Assembly: GCF_946221145.1 (NCBI RefSeq)
Contig: NZ_CAMIOH010000218.1
Coordinates: 1-5,362 of the forward strand
Length of the DNA: 5,362 bases
From: an uncultured Paracoccus sp.
GTDB taxonomy: Bacteria > Pseudomonadota > Alphaproteobacteria > Rhodobacterales > Rhodobacteraceae
Direction: 5' to 3'
Part shown: in pieces, positions 1 through 5,362 of the stretch
How positions within the stretch are numbered: position 1 is the first letter of the stretch
Layout: the number at the start of each line of letters is the position of its first letter
The notes under the pieces: generated by a model
The model's database searches: none
Told to the model about the DNA's origin: nothing
What the model saw: only the letters and a program-made list of their open reading frames with translations
Position numbers and translations under genes: made by a program

Positions 1-842
1 GACTGACCGGCGCCCGGACAGGCCGCCCCGCCGCCACGCCGACCCAGCCCGCGGACAGGCCCGCGCGGCCCAGGCCGCGGCTGATCGAGATCCCCGGCCT
101 TGCCACCGCCGCGACGCTGGTCGGCACGCTGGCCCTGTGGGAACTGGCGGTGCGGCTGTTCGGGATCCCATCCTATCTGCTGCCCGCGCCCTCGGCCATC
201 GTGAACGCCTTTGCGGCCATCGGGCTGGACCGCTGGATCCAGCATGTCTGGTCCACCCTGCGCGTGGCGATGATGGGGTTCGCCCTGGCGATCGCGGTTT
301 CGGTGCCGCTGGCGATGGTGATGATGCGGTCGGCCATCCTGTCGAAAACGCTGTATCCGCTGCTGGTGATCGTGCAATCGACCCCGGTCGTGGCCATCGC
401 GCCGATCATCATCGTGGCGCTTGGCGCGGGCGATCTGCCGCGCGTGGTCATCACCACGCTGATCACCTTTTTCCCCCTGGTCGTGTCGACCGCCACCGGG
501 CTTGCCGCCACCCCGCCCGAACTGATCGAGCTGTCGCGCAGCCTGCGCGCCCCCGGCTGGCGCGAGATGACGCAGATCCGGCTGCCCTATGCGGTGCCCT
601 ATATCTTCTCGGCGCTGAAGATCTCGATCACGCTGGCGGTGATCGGCGCCGTGGTGGCCGAATTCGTCGCGGCCGAGGCGGGCGTGGGCTATTTCATCCA
701 GTTCTCGACCTCGATGTTCCGGCTGCCGCAGGCCTGGGCCGGGCTGATCGTGCTGGCCGCGATGTCGCTGATCCTGTTCCAGGCCGTCCTGCTGGCCCAG
801 AAATGGCTGTTCCCCTGGAGCCTGCCGAAATCCCCCCGCTGA
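1..842 (+). CDS. ABC transporter permease, SsuC/TauC/ThiX-like (5' partial)
   Basis: This is the integral-membrane permease of a binding-protein-dependent importer of the nitrate/sulfonate/taurine/HMP class. The reading frame is open from base 3 with no stop, so the start lies at or before the window edge. A GTG at 150 is in frame but would remove the first membrane segment. The visible N-terminus is a Pro/Arg-rich cytoplasmic stretch, then a hydrophobic helix (about 90-155) ending in WELAVRLFGIPSYLLPAPS, typical of this family. Several more hydrophobic segments follow (about 255-325, 350-425, 450-510, 590-680, 725-805). The cytoplasmic EAA-type coupling loop, which docks on the ATPase, lies at 528-587, with Gly at 555-557 and the terminal IRLP at 576-587. 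The frame ends with TGA at 840-842. Partner ATPase and NMT1/THI5-like binding protein are expected upstream, outside the window. The substrate is inferred to be a small, possibly pyrimidine-like molecule, mainly from the downstream genes. Family certain, substrate unproven. Confidence 0.93.
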   Translation, partial: LTGARTGRPAATPTQPADRPARPRPRLIEIPGLATAATLVGTLALWELAVRLFGIPSYLLPAPSAIVNAFAAIGLDRWIQHVWSTLRVAMMGFALAIAVSVPLAMVMMRSAILSKTLYPLLVIVQSTPVVAIAPIIIVALGAGDLPRVVITTLITFFPLVVSTATGLAATPPELIELSRSLRAPGWREMTQIRLPYAVPYIFSALKISITLAVIGAVVAEFVAAEAGVGYFIQFSTSMFRLPQAWAGLIVLAAMSLILFQAVLLAQKWLFPWSLPKSPR

Positions 843-908
843 CCCCCGTTAACCCACCCCGGAGTAGAAGCGTCCGAGGCCGCGCGCCCGGGAATTGCTC
901 CCCATCCG

Positions 909-914
909 AAGGAG
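909..914 (+). promoter_or_regulatory. Shine-Dalgarno site of the dioxygenase gene
   Basis: AAGGAG lies six bases before the ATG at 921, a near-ideal ribosome binding site that fixes the start of the dioxygenase gene. It is the strongest such site in the first operon, which suggests the dioxygenase is translated efficiently and independently of the permease ending 78 bp upstream. Confidence 0.8.
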
Positions 915-920
915 ACTGCA

Positions 921-1916
921 ATGACCCAACCGACTTATGACCTGGCCGAACTGAACAAGGAATCCACCATCGGCGGCGAAGGCACCACCGTCGAACGCGC
1001 CGTGCCCGCCATCGACCTGTCGGATTTCGACAACCGCAAGGCCCAGATCGCGGACGCCCTCTGGGCGGCCTCGACCGATATCGGCTTTTTCCAGGTCTAT
1101 AACCACGGCATCCCGCAGGACGACATCGACGCGGCCTTCGACACCGCATGGGAATTCTTTGAACTGCCGTCCCAGGTGAAGGCGCAATATCCGATGCCCA
1201 AGGGCACCAATGCCGGATGGGAATTCAAGGCGCAGGTCCGCCCCTCGACCGGGACGCCCGACAACAAGGAAAGCTATCAGGTCACCCTGCCCTTGATGGC
1301 CGGCAAATGGCCGACCGAGGCCGAACTGCCCGGCTTTCGGGACCGCGCGCTGCGCTTTGAACGGCAGAACTGGGAACTGGGCATGAAGATCCTGTCCTGC
1401 TTTGCCCTGAAGATGGGCTTTGACGAGGATTTCTTCACCAAGGCCCATGACCCGGCCAGCGACCAGTATCAGTCCACGCTGCGGATGATCCACTATATGT
1501 CGATGGAAGACGCCCAGCCCGAGGATTTCAAGGCATGGCGCGCCGGGGCGCATTCCGATTTCGACTGCCTGACCATCCTGCACCAGAAGGAAGGCGAGGG
1601 CGGCTTGCAGGTCTGCCCCGGCAAGGATTCCGCCCTGGGCCAATGGACCGACGTGCCGCCGCGCACGGGCTATATCACCTGCAATATCGGCGATATGCTG
1701 ATGCGGTGGTCGGACGATCAGCTGCAATCGACGCTGCACCGGGTGCGGATGCCGCGCGAGGGCGAATATATGGGCCGCCGCCTGTCGCTGCCGTTCTTCT
1801 GCCAGGCGAACCGCGATGCGCTGATGGTCGGACCGCTGGGCAAGTATGACCCGATGACGGCGGGCGATTACCTGACCATGCGCATCAACGCGAATTTCGC
1901 GGCGATCAAGGCATAG
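921..1916 (+). CDS. Fe(II)/2-oxoglutarate-dependent dioxygenase, isopenicillin N synthase-like
   Basis: This 331-residue soluble cytoplasmic protein belongs to the isopenicillin N synthase/plant-type 2-oxoglutarate oxygenase family, whose members hydroxylate or oxidise small substrates using Fe(II), O2 and usually 2-oxoglutarate. The N-terminal DIOX_N domain begins near residue 29 (VPAIDLS) and includes the hallmark GFFQVYNHGIP around N61-H62-G63. The C-terminal double-stranded beta-helix carries the iron triad H211-x-D213 and H273 (STLHRVRMP). R287-L-S289 (RRLSLPFF) is the RxS motif that binds the 2-oxoglutarate carboxylate. All key residues are present, so the enzyme should be active. Length is normal for the family, and the ATG is set by a strong AAGGAG site. 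It lies between an importer permease and a LysR/CodA-like pair. Relatives include thymine 7-hydroxylase, ethylene-forming enzyme and plant oxidases. Thymine-hydroxylase-like chemistry would suit the neighbours, but that is inference only. Family certain, substrate unknown. Confidence 0.95.
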   Translation: MTQPTYDLAELNKESTIGGEGTTVERAVPAIDLSDFDNRKAQIADALWAASTDIGFFQVYNHGIPQDDIDAAFDTAWEFFELPSQVKAQYPMPKGTNAGWEFKAQVRPSTGTPDNKESYQVTLPLMAGKWPTEAELPGFRDRALRFERQNWELGMKILSCFALKMGFDEDFFTKAHDPASDQYQSTLRMIHYMSMEDAQPEDFKAWRAGAHSDFDCLTILHQKEGEGGLQVCPGKDSALGQWTDVPPRTGYITCNIGDMLMRWSDDQLQSTLHRVRMPREGEYMGRRLSLPFFCQANRDALMVGPLGKYDPMTAGDYLTMRINANFAAIKA

Positions 1917-1920
1917 GTCA

Positions 1921-2895
1921 TTGAGCATGGGCCTTTCGGGTGACATCCTGCGGGCGACGACCCCGCCATCGGATCCCGGAAGGCTGATGCTGCACGGCCG
2001 CGCGCTGCGCTATATCGACGAGGTGGCCCGGCAGGGGTCGATCCGCAAGGCGGCGCGGGTGCTGAACGTCTCGGCCTCGGCGGTGAACCGCTTCGTGCTG
2101 GAGATGGAGGCCGACCTGGGCGCGCCGATCTTCGAGAGGCTGCCCAAGGGCCTGCGCCTGACCACCTCGGGCGAGATGCTGCTGGCCCATATCCGCGACA
2201 CGCTGCGCGCCCATGACCGGATGCGCGCCCAGATCCGGGCGCTGAAGGGGCTGGACCGGGGCGAGGTGCGGATTGCCACCATGGCCACGCTGGCCGCCGG
2301 TCGTCTGGCCGATGTCGTGGCCGAGTTCCGCGAGGCGCATCCGCAGATCCGCGTCGGCGTGATCGTCGGCACCCGCCCCGAGGTGATCGAGGCGGTGGCC
2401 TCGGGGACCGCCGAACTGGCCCTGGCCTATAACCTGCCGCAGGATCCGCGCCTGCATCTGGCGGCGGAATTCCAGCACCGGCTGGGGGCGGTGGTGGCGC
2501 GCAACCACCCGCTGACGATCAAAAGCACCGTGCGGATGTCGGATTGCCTGACCTATCCGCTGGTGCTGGCCGATCCGGCGCTGTCGCTGCGCGAGGTGGT
2601 CGACAACCTGACCCCCGCCGGGGCGCGGCTGCACCCGGTGGTCGAGACCAATTCGACCGAAATGATGAAGCGGCTGGTGCGCCGGTCGCCGCATCTGACC
2701 TTTCTGAACCGCGTCGATGTGGATCAGGAACTGCGCGACGGCGATCTGGCCTTTCTGCCGCTGGAAGGCGCGGCGGGACGGCAGCGGCTGATGCTGGCCC
2801 ATCGGGCGCGGGGGCAATTGTCCCCGGCAGGCAGCCGCTTTCTGCAACTGGTCGAACGGCTGTTCGCCTCGACCGCGGGTGATGACGAGGAATAG
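1921..2895 (+). CDS. LysR-family transcriptional regulator
   Basis: This is a one-component DNA-binding regulator. Counting from the TTG at 1921 it has 324 residues. The winged helix-turn-helix spans about residues 25-83, with the typical GSIRKAARVLNVSASAVNR recognition region followed by LGAPIFERLPKGLRLTTSGE. A linker helix follows, then a periplasmic-binding-protein-like effector domain from about residue 113 to 312 (GEVRIATMATLAAGRLADVV onward). The start is uncertain. TTG 1921 and ATG 1927 sit 4-10 bp after the dioxygenase stop. ATG 1987 has GGAAGG only three bases upstream (1978-1983) and would give a 302-residue protein closer to usual LysR length. The gene lies in the same direction as its neighbours and abuts the next gene, unlike the common divergent LysR layout. 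It probably responds to the operon's substrate or an intermediate and controls this operon, but no operator could be assigned with confidence. Function class is sure, effector unknown. Confidence 0.94.
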   Translation: MSMGLSGDILRATTPPSDPGRLMLHGRALRYIDEVARQGSIRKAARVLNVSASAVNRFVLEMEADLGAPIFERLPKGLRLTTSGEMLLAHIRDTLRAHDRMRAQIRALKGLDRGEVRIATMATLAAGRLADVVAEFREAHPQIRVGVIVGTRPEVIEAVASGTAELALAYNLPQDPRLHLAAEFQHRLGAVVARNHPLTIKSTVRMSDCLTYPLVLADPALSLREVVDNLTPAGARLHPVVETNSTEMMKRLVRRSPHLTFLNRVDVDQELRDGDLAFLPLEGAAGRQRLMLAHRARGQLSPAGSRFLQLVERLFASTAGDDEE

Positions 2896-4227
2896 ATGGA
2901 CGATCTGGGACTGCCTCTGGCCGCGCGTCTGGCGCGGCTGACCGGCCAGGGCCGCGTGGCGCTGCGCGATGCGCGGGTGCCGGTGTCGCTGTTGTCGGAC
3001 GGCCTGCCGCCGGGGGCCGTGGCCGACGGCGCCGGGCTGGCCGCCGTCGATCTGCTGATCGAGGGCCGGCGGATCGCCGCCGTCCTGCCCGCAGGCACCG
3101 CGCCCGAGGGGCTGGATCTGGACGGCCGGTCGGTCTGGCCGATGCTGGTCGATGCCCATGCCCATCTGGACAAGGGCCATGTCATGGGCCGCGCGCCCGA
3201 TTCCGGCGGCACCCATCCCGGCGCGCGGGACGCGACGACGCGGGACCGCATCGCCCATTGGCGGTCCGACGACCTGCTGCGCCGCATGGGGTTCGGCCTT
3301 GCCTGTGCCGAGGCGCATGGCGTCGCCGCGATCCGCACCCATCTGGACAGCCATCAGGGTCAGGGCCCCGACACCTGGGCCGCCTTCGACCGGATCCGCG
3401 ATCAGTGGGCGGGCCGCGTGGCGTTGCAGGGGGTGGCGCTTGTGCCGCTGGATGTCTGGGGCGGCGATTACGGCCGCGACCTGGCCGATCTGGTGGCGGG
3501 CCATGGCGGGCTGCTGGGCGGGGTCACCCGCGCCTCGGGCGGGACGCATGGCGGGCTTGAGGGTATCGACGCGCTGCTGGACCGGCTGTTCACGCTGGCG
3601 GCGGAACGCGATCTGGACATCGACCTGCATGTGGACGAGGCGGCGCAGGCGGGCGCCCTGTCCCATGTCGCCCGCGCCACGATCCGCCACGGCTGGCAGG
3701 GCCGGGTGACCTGCGGGCATTGCTGTTCGCTGGCCCTGCTACCAGAGGATGAGGCTGCGGGCGTCATCGCCCTGGTGGCGCAAGCGGGGCTGAACCTGAT
3801 CACCCTGCCCACGGTGAACATGTATCTTCAGGACCGCCAGCCGGGCCGCACGCCCCGCTGGCGCGGGGTGATGCCGGTGCAGGAACTGCGCGCGGCGGGG
3901 GTGCCGGTGGCCGTGGCGGGCGACAATTGCCGCGATCCCTTCCATGCCTATGGCGATCACGACATGCTGGACACCTGGCGTCAGGCGGTGCGGATCCTGC
4001 ATCTGGACCACCCCTATGGCGACGCGCCCGCCCTGGCCGGGCCGGTCCCGGCGGCGATCACCGGCCTTGCGGACGGCAGCATCGGCGCAGGGCGCGCGGC
4101 CGATCTGATGGTGCTGAACGCCTGGACCATGGATCAGCTGATCGCCCGCCCGCAGGCGGACCGCATCCTGCTGCGCGGCGGCGCCTTTCTGTCCGTAACC
4201 CTGCCCAGCTATGCTCAATTGCAATAG
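2896..4227 (+). CDS. CodA (cytosine deaminase)-type amidohydrolase
   Basis: This 443-residue metal-dependent hydrolase has the amidohydrolase TIM barrel, flanked by a small beta domain formed by the N-terminus (to about residue 82) and the C-terminal end. It has no signal peptide, so it acts in the cytoplasm. Metal and catalytic residues are in family order: H88-x-H90 (VDAHAHLDKG), H149 (IRTHLD), H245 with the catalytic acid E248 (LHVDE), H275 (TCGHCCS) and D343 (VAGDN). The stretches GLNLITLPTVNMYLQ and CRDPFHAYGDHDML align, by my recollection, with E. coli CodA. At positions that contact cytosine in CodA (Q156 and D314) this protein appears to have Leu and Asn344, so deamination of another pyrimidine or cyclic amide/amidine is plausible. 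The ATG at 2896 directly follows the LysR stop, with GAGGAA at 2887-2892 as ribosome site, indicating translational coupling. Subfamily confident, exact substrate open. Confidence 0.93.
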   Translation: MDDLGLPLAARLARLTGQGRVALRDARVPVSLLSDGLPPGAVADGAGLAAVDLLIEGRRIAAVLPAGTAPEGLDLDGRSVWPMLVDAHAHLDKGHVMGRAPDSGGTHPGARDATTRDRIAHWRSDDLLRRMGFGLACAEAHGVAAIRTHLDSHQGQGPDTWAAFDRIRDQWAGRVALQGVALVPLDVWGGDYGRDLADLVAGHGGLLGGVTRASGGTHGGLEGIDALLDRLFTLAAERDLDIDLHVDEAAQAGALSHVARATIRHGWQGRVTCGHCCSLALLPEDEAAGVIALVAQAGLNLITLPTVNMYLQDRQPGRTPRWRGVMPVQELRAAGVPVAVAGDNCRDPFHAYGDHDMLDTWRQAVRILHLDHPYGDAPALAGPVPAAITGLADGSIGAGRAADLMVLNAWTMDQLIARPQADRILLRGGAFLSVTLPSYAQLQ

Positions 4228-4508
4228 GCGCGGAAGGCCGGGTCATCGAAGAAGATCGGACACGGCAGCAGGCGCGACGCGATCAGCCGTGCCAGGAAGG
4301 GCCAGATCCCGCCTGATGACCCTGTCGTGCCGCCATGTCGAGGGGGCTTCGCGCCGAGCCTCGGCCAAGGCGCACCAGGCTGAGGATCGCGCGCTGCCCT
4401 GGCGGCTGCGCTGACGATGACGTGCTGGCCATCCTCCAGCAAGGCCCCGCCGAGGGATGAGGCACCCAAAACAATGCCTGATGTCCGAATTGAAAACAGG
4501 TCCGCCAA
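4215..4508 (-). pseudogene. possible minus-strand gene remnant (C-terminal end)
   Basis: On the minus strand an open frame of 97 codons, starting only with TTG and lacking a clear ribosome site, ends with TGA at 4217-4215, overlapping the amidohydrolase 3' end by 13 bp. Its last 30 or so codons (about 4306-4218, WPFLARLIASRLLPCPIFFD and on to RAYCN) use the G/C-ending codons typical of real genes here (ctg, atc, ttc, gcg, cgc) and read like a normal globular protein end. The middle part (Pro/Gly/Arg-rich) does not. I do not recognise the family. It could be the decayed tail of a once convergent gene, a small unknown gene, or chance in high-GC DNA. Low confidence. Confidence 0.22.
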
Positions 4509-4518
4509 GCCTGCAAAT
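4490..4518 (+). promoter_or_regulatory. weak candidate promoter upstream of iorA
   Basis: TTGAAA (4490-4495) and GCAAAT (4513-4518) are separated by 17 bp in the most AT-rich part of the gap. The -35 element fits well and the -10 fits poorly (three of six). If used, it would leave a leader of roughly 80 bases before the iorA-like start, and it would be overlapped by the inverted repeat at 4501-4525. It competes with the candidate at 4551-4578. Confidence 0.2.
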
Positions 4519-4525
4519 CGGCGGA
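4501..4525. repeat. inverted repeat, possible operator
   Basis: TCCGCC (4501-4506) and GGCGGA (4520-4525) form a perfect 6-base inverted repeat around 13 bases of AT-richer spacer. The symmetry and half-site spacing would suit a dimeric regulator bound upstream of the molybdenum hydroxylase genes. There is no T-run, so it is not a terminator. A six-base match of G/C-rich letters can arise by chance in this DNA. Confidence 0.2.
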
Positions 4526-4550
4526 ACGTCGCGGGCTGGGGGCTTTTGCC

Positions 4551-4578
4551 TTGACCTCATCCACAGGCGGTCCATCAT
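4551..4578 (+). promoter_or_regulatory. candidate sigma-70-type promoter for iorAB-like genes
   Basis: TTGACC (4551-4556) matches the -35 consensus at five of six positions. CATCAT (4573-4578) matches the -10 at four of six after a 16-bp spacer. Transcription would begin around 4585, giving a leader of about 20 bases before the ATG at 4606. This is the best-placed promoter-like pair in the gap, read by eye only. Confidence 0.38.
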
Positions 4579-4595
4579 CCGGGAACCCAGCGAAT

Positions 4596-4599
4596 GAGG
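4596..4599 (+). promoter_or_regulatory. Shine-Dalgarno site choosing the iorA-like start
   Basis: GAGG lies six bases before the ATG at 4606. It overlaps the alternative in-frame ATG at 4594, which has no ribosome site of its own. This favours the shorter 152-residue protein, which begins MTRFRVNG as usual for the family. Confidence 0.6.
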
Positions 4600-4605
4600 C
4601 CAGGG

Positions 4606-5064
4606 ATGACGCGATTTCGTGTGAATGGCCGGGACCATGATCTTGACGTGGATCCCGATACGCCGCTGCTGTGGGTCCTGCGCGACGACCTGCGCCTGAC
4701 CGGCACCAAGTTCGGCTGCGGCATCGCCCAATGCGGCGCCTGCACCGTGATGCTGGACGGGATGCCCCGCCGGTCCTGCGTGACGCCCATCGGCACCATC
4801 GAAGGATCCGAGGTCACCACCATCGAAGGCATGGAGGGCCCCGAGATCGCGGCCGTGCAATCCGCCTGGACCGCCATCGACGTGCCGCAATGCGGCTGGT
4901 GCCAGTCCGGGCAGGTGATGTCGGCCACCGCCCTGCTGCAACAGATCCCGCGGCCCAGCGACGATGACATCGACAATGCGATGGCGGGCAATATCTGCCG
5001 CTGCGCCACCTATGTGCGGATCCGGCAGGCCATCCACGACGCTGCCCGGACGCTGGAGGGCTGA
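4606..5064 (+). CDS. iorA: [2Fe-2S] small subunit, isoquinoline 1-oxidoreductase type
   Basis: This 152-residue electron-transfer subunit belongs to a xanthine-dehydrogenase-family molybdenum hydroxylase. It passes electrons from the molybdenum subunit through two [2Fe-2S] clusters. The N-terminal plant-ferredoxin-like domain has C38-x4-C43-x2-C46 (GCGIAQCGACT) and C58. The C-terminal helical domain has C96-x2-C99 (QCGWCQSG) and C131-x-C133 (NICRCATY). All eight cysteines are present. Length matches the separate small subunits of two-component IorAB enzymes, which lack the FAD subunit. No signal peptide is seen. Such subunits are usually exported as passengers with the Tat-signalled partner. 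An earlier ATG at 4594 would add four residues, but the GAGG at 4596-4599 favours 4606. The large-subunit gene follows after 2 bp. The name reflects family resemblance. The true substrate could be another N-heteroaromatic or an aldehyde. Confidence 0.93.
   Translation: MTRFRVNGRDHDLDVDPDTPLLWVLRDDLRLTGTKFGCGIAQCGACTVMLDGMPRRSCVTPIGTIEGSEVTTIEGMEGPEIAAVQSAWTAIDVPQCGWCQSGQVMSATALLQQIPRPSDDDIDNAMAGNICRCATYVRIRQAIHDAARTLEG
5055..5059 (+). promoter_or_regulatory. Shine-Dalgarno site of the iorB-like gene
   Basis: GGAGG lies seven bases before the ATG at 5067, inside the last codons of the small-subunit gene. It supports 5067 over the in-frame ATG at 5073 and indicates coupled translation of the two subunits. 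Confidence 0.75.
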
Positions 5065-5066
5065 CC

Positions 5067-5362
5067 ATGACCATGCTGACGACGCGCCGGGGTTTCCTGG
5101 CAGGCGGAACCGGCCTGGTGCTGGCGCTGACCCTTCCGGTCGGTCGGGGCCGCGCCCAGATGACCGTGGCAGGGCCGTTCGCGCCCAATGCCTTTGTGCG
5201 CATCGGCACCGACGATCTGGTCACGGTGATGATCAAGCATCTGGAGATGGGGCAGGGGCCTTATACCGGCCTTGCCACCCTGGTGGCCGAGGAACTGGAC
5301 GCCGACTGGGCGCAGATGCGGGCCGAGGGCGCGCCTGCCGATGACAGCCTCTATGCCAATCT
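5067..5362 (+). CDS. iorB: Tat-exported molybdopterin large subunit, IorB type (3' partial)
   Basis: The first 98 codons of the catalytic molybdenum-cofactor subunit are present, and the frame runs open off the right edge. The N-terminus carries a twin-arginine signal: T6-R7-R8-G9-F10-L11, a hydrophobic stretch (GTGLVLALTLPV), then a likely cleavage after GRGRA near residue 31. The cofactor is therefore loaded in the cytoplasm and the folded enzyme acts in the periplasm. The mature start, NAFVRIGTDD, then IKHLEMGQGPYTGLATLVAE and ELDAD, is characteristic of IorB/membrane-associated aldehyde dehydrogenase large subunits, which are usually over 700 residues. The substrate-binding and catalytic Glu regions lie beyond the window. 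It starts 2 bp after the small subunit and is surely co-transcribed with it. A c-type cytochrome electron acceptor and an XdhC-like maturation factor are commonly nearby but none is visible here. Confidence 0.92.
   Translation, partial: MTMLTTRRGFLAGGTGLVLALTLPVGRGRAQMTVAGPFAPNAFVRIGTDDLVTVMIKHLEMGQGPYTGLATLVAEELDADWAQMRAEGAPADDSLYAN

Larger units (their letters stand above)
4228..4605. other. 378-bp intergenic gap, no intact gene
   Basis: No + strand frame here has coding-like protein composition or a ribosome site. The interval contains possible promoters (4490-4518, 4551-4578), an inverted repeat (4501-4525) and a minus-strand stretch with coding-like codons near 4215-4306. The segment 4465-4520 is visibly richer in A+T than the surrounding genes, as expected for a promoter region. 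No hairpin followed by a T-run is seen after the amidohydrolase stop. An 8-base inverted pair (GGGTCATC at 4240-4247, GATGACCC at 4315-4322) is too widely spaced to be a convincing terminator. The gap separates the transporter/dioxygenase/deaminase unit from the molybdenum hydroxylase unit. Confidence 0.7.

Noticed and set aside
898..914. CTCC pairing with GGAG to hide the dioxygenase ribosome site
   Set aside because: Only four base pairs are possible and they do not extend, so this is too weak to propose as a regulatory structure.
137..940. A 267-codon + strand frame overlapping the permease gene in another phase
   Set aside because: Its product is Arg/Gly/Asp/Pro-rich and hydrophilic, whereas the frame ending at 842 gives clear membrane helices and the EAA loop.
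849..1946. A 365-codon minus-strand frame opposite the dioxygenase gene
   Set aside because: The + strand encodes a dioxygenase with every catalytic motif, and the antisense product has shadow-like composition and no ribosome site evidence.
1918..3720. A 600-codon open frame on the minus strand opposite the LysR and amidohydrolase genes
   Set aside because: It is rich in Gln, His, Arg, Pro and Gly, recognisable as no family, and mirrors two clear + strand genes. Long antisense frames are expected where third positions are almost all G or C.
4261..4291. CACGGC / GCCGTG hairpin downstream of the amidohydrolase
   Set aside because: It has a six-base stem with a 19-base loop and no U-tract. Such matches are common by chance at this GC content.
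4240..4322. Inverted pair GGGTCATC / GATGACCC as a terminator after the amidohydrolase
   Set aside because: The arms are separated by 67 bases, the stem is only 8 bp and no T-run follows.
4243..5037. A 264-codon minus-strand frame across the gap and the iron-sulfur subunit
   Set aside because: Most of it is the antisense of the eight-cysteine small subunit, and the rest has low-complexity Arg/Ala composition.
1..5362. CRISPR arrays, tRNA or rRNA genes, insertion-sequence ends
   Set aside because: No regularly spaced repeats, no cloverleaf or conserved rRNA segments, and no transposase or terminal inverted repeats with target duplications were seen.

Overview
The window is a high-GC (roughly two-thirds G+C by eye), densely packed stretch. 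Codon third positions are strongly G/C-biased, and the gene families and codon use look like an alphaproteobacterium, most likely Rhodobacterales (Paracoccus/Rhodobacter-like). That assignment is an inference from composition and protein style, not from a marker gene. All six supported genes lie on the + strand.

Region 1 (1-4227) looks like one catabolic operon. It holds the 3' part of an ABC-transporter inner-membrane permease of the nitrate/taurine/HMP (SsuC/TauC/ThiX-like) type, cut by the left edge. After a 78-bp gap comes an intact isopenicillin-N-synthase-like Fe(II)/2-oxoglutarate dioxygenase with a strong Shine-Dalgarno sequence. Four bases later a LysR-type regulator begins, and directly abutting it is a CodA (cytosine deaminase)-type amidohydrolase. 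The tight spacing implies co-transcription and translational coupling. Together the genes suggest uptake, oxidation and hydrolytic deamination or ring-opening of a small N-heterocycle, under control of a regulator encoded inside the operon. The compound is not identifiable from sequence. The deaminase keeps the metal site of cytosine deaminase but appears to differ at substrate-contact positions, so cytosine itself is not assured.

Region 2 (4228-4605) is a 378-bp gap with no convincing intact gene. It has locally AT-richer patches, two possible promoters, an inverted repeat that could be an operator, and on the minus strand a short stretch with coding-like codon use, possibly a gene remnant.

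Region 3 (4606-5362) starts a second unit: a two-[2Fe-2S] small subunit followed after 2 bp by the start of the large Tat-exported molybdenum subunit. Both are of the isoquinoline 1-oxidoreductase (IorA/IorB) type of molybdenum hydroxylase. The large subunit runs off the right edge. These enzymes hydroxylate N-heteroaromatics or oxidise aldehydes. This unit could feed the same pathway as region 1, or be an independent neighbour.

The most interesting reading is an N-heterocycle catabolic locus combining an importer, a non-haem iron dioxygenase, a divergent CodA-like hydrolase and a periplasmic molybdenum hydroxylase. Each family is known. The combination and its substrate are what may be undescribed.
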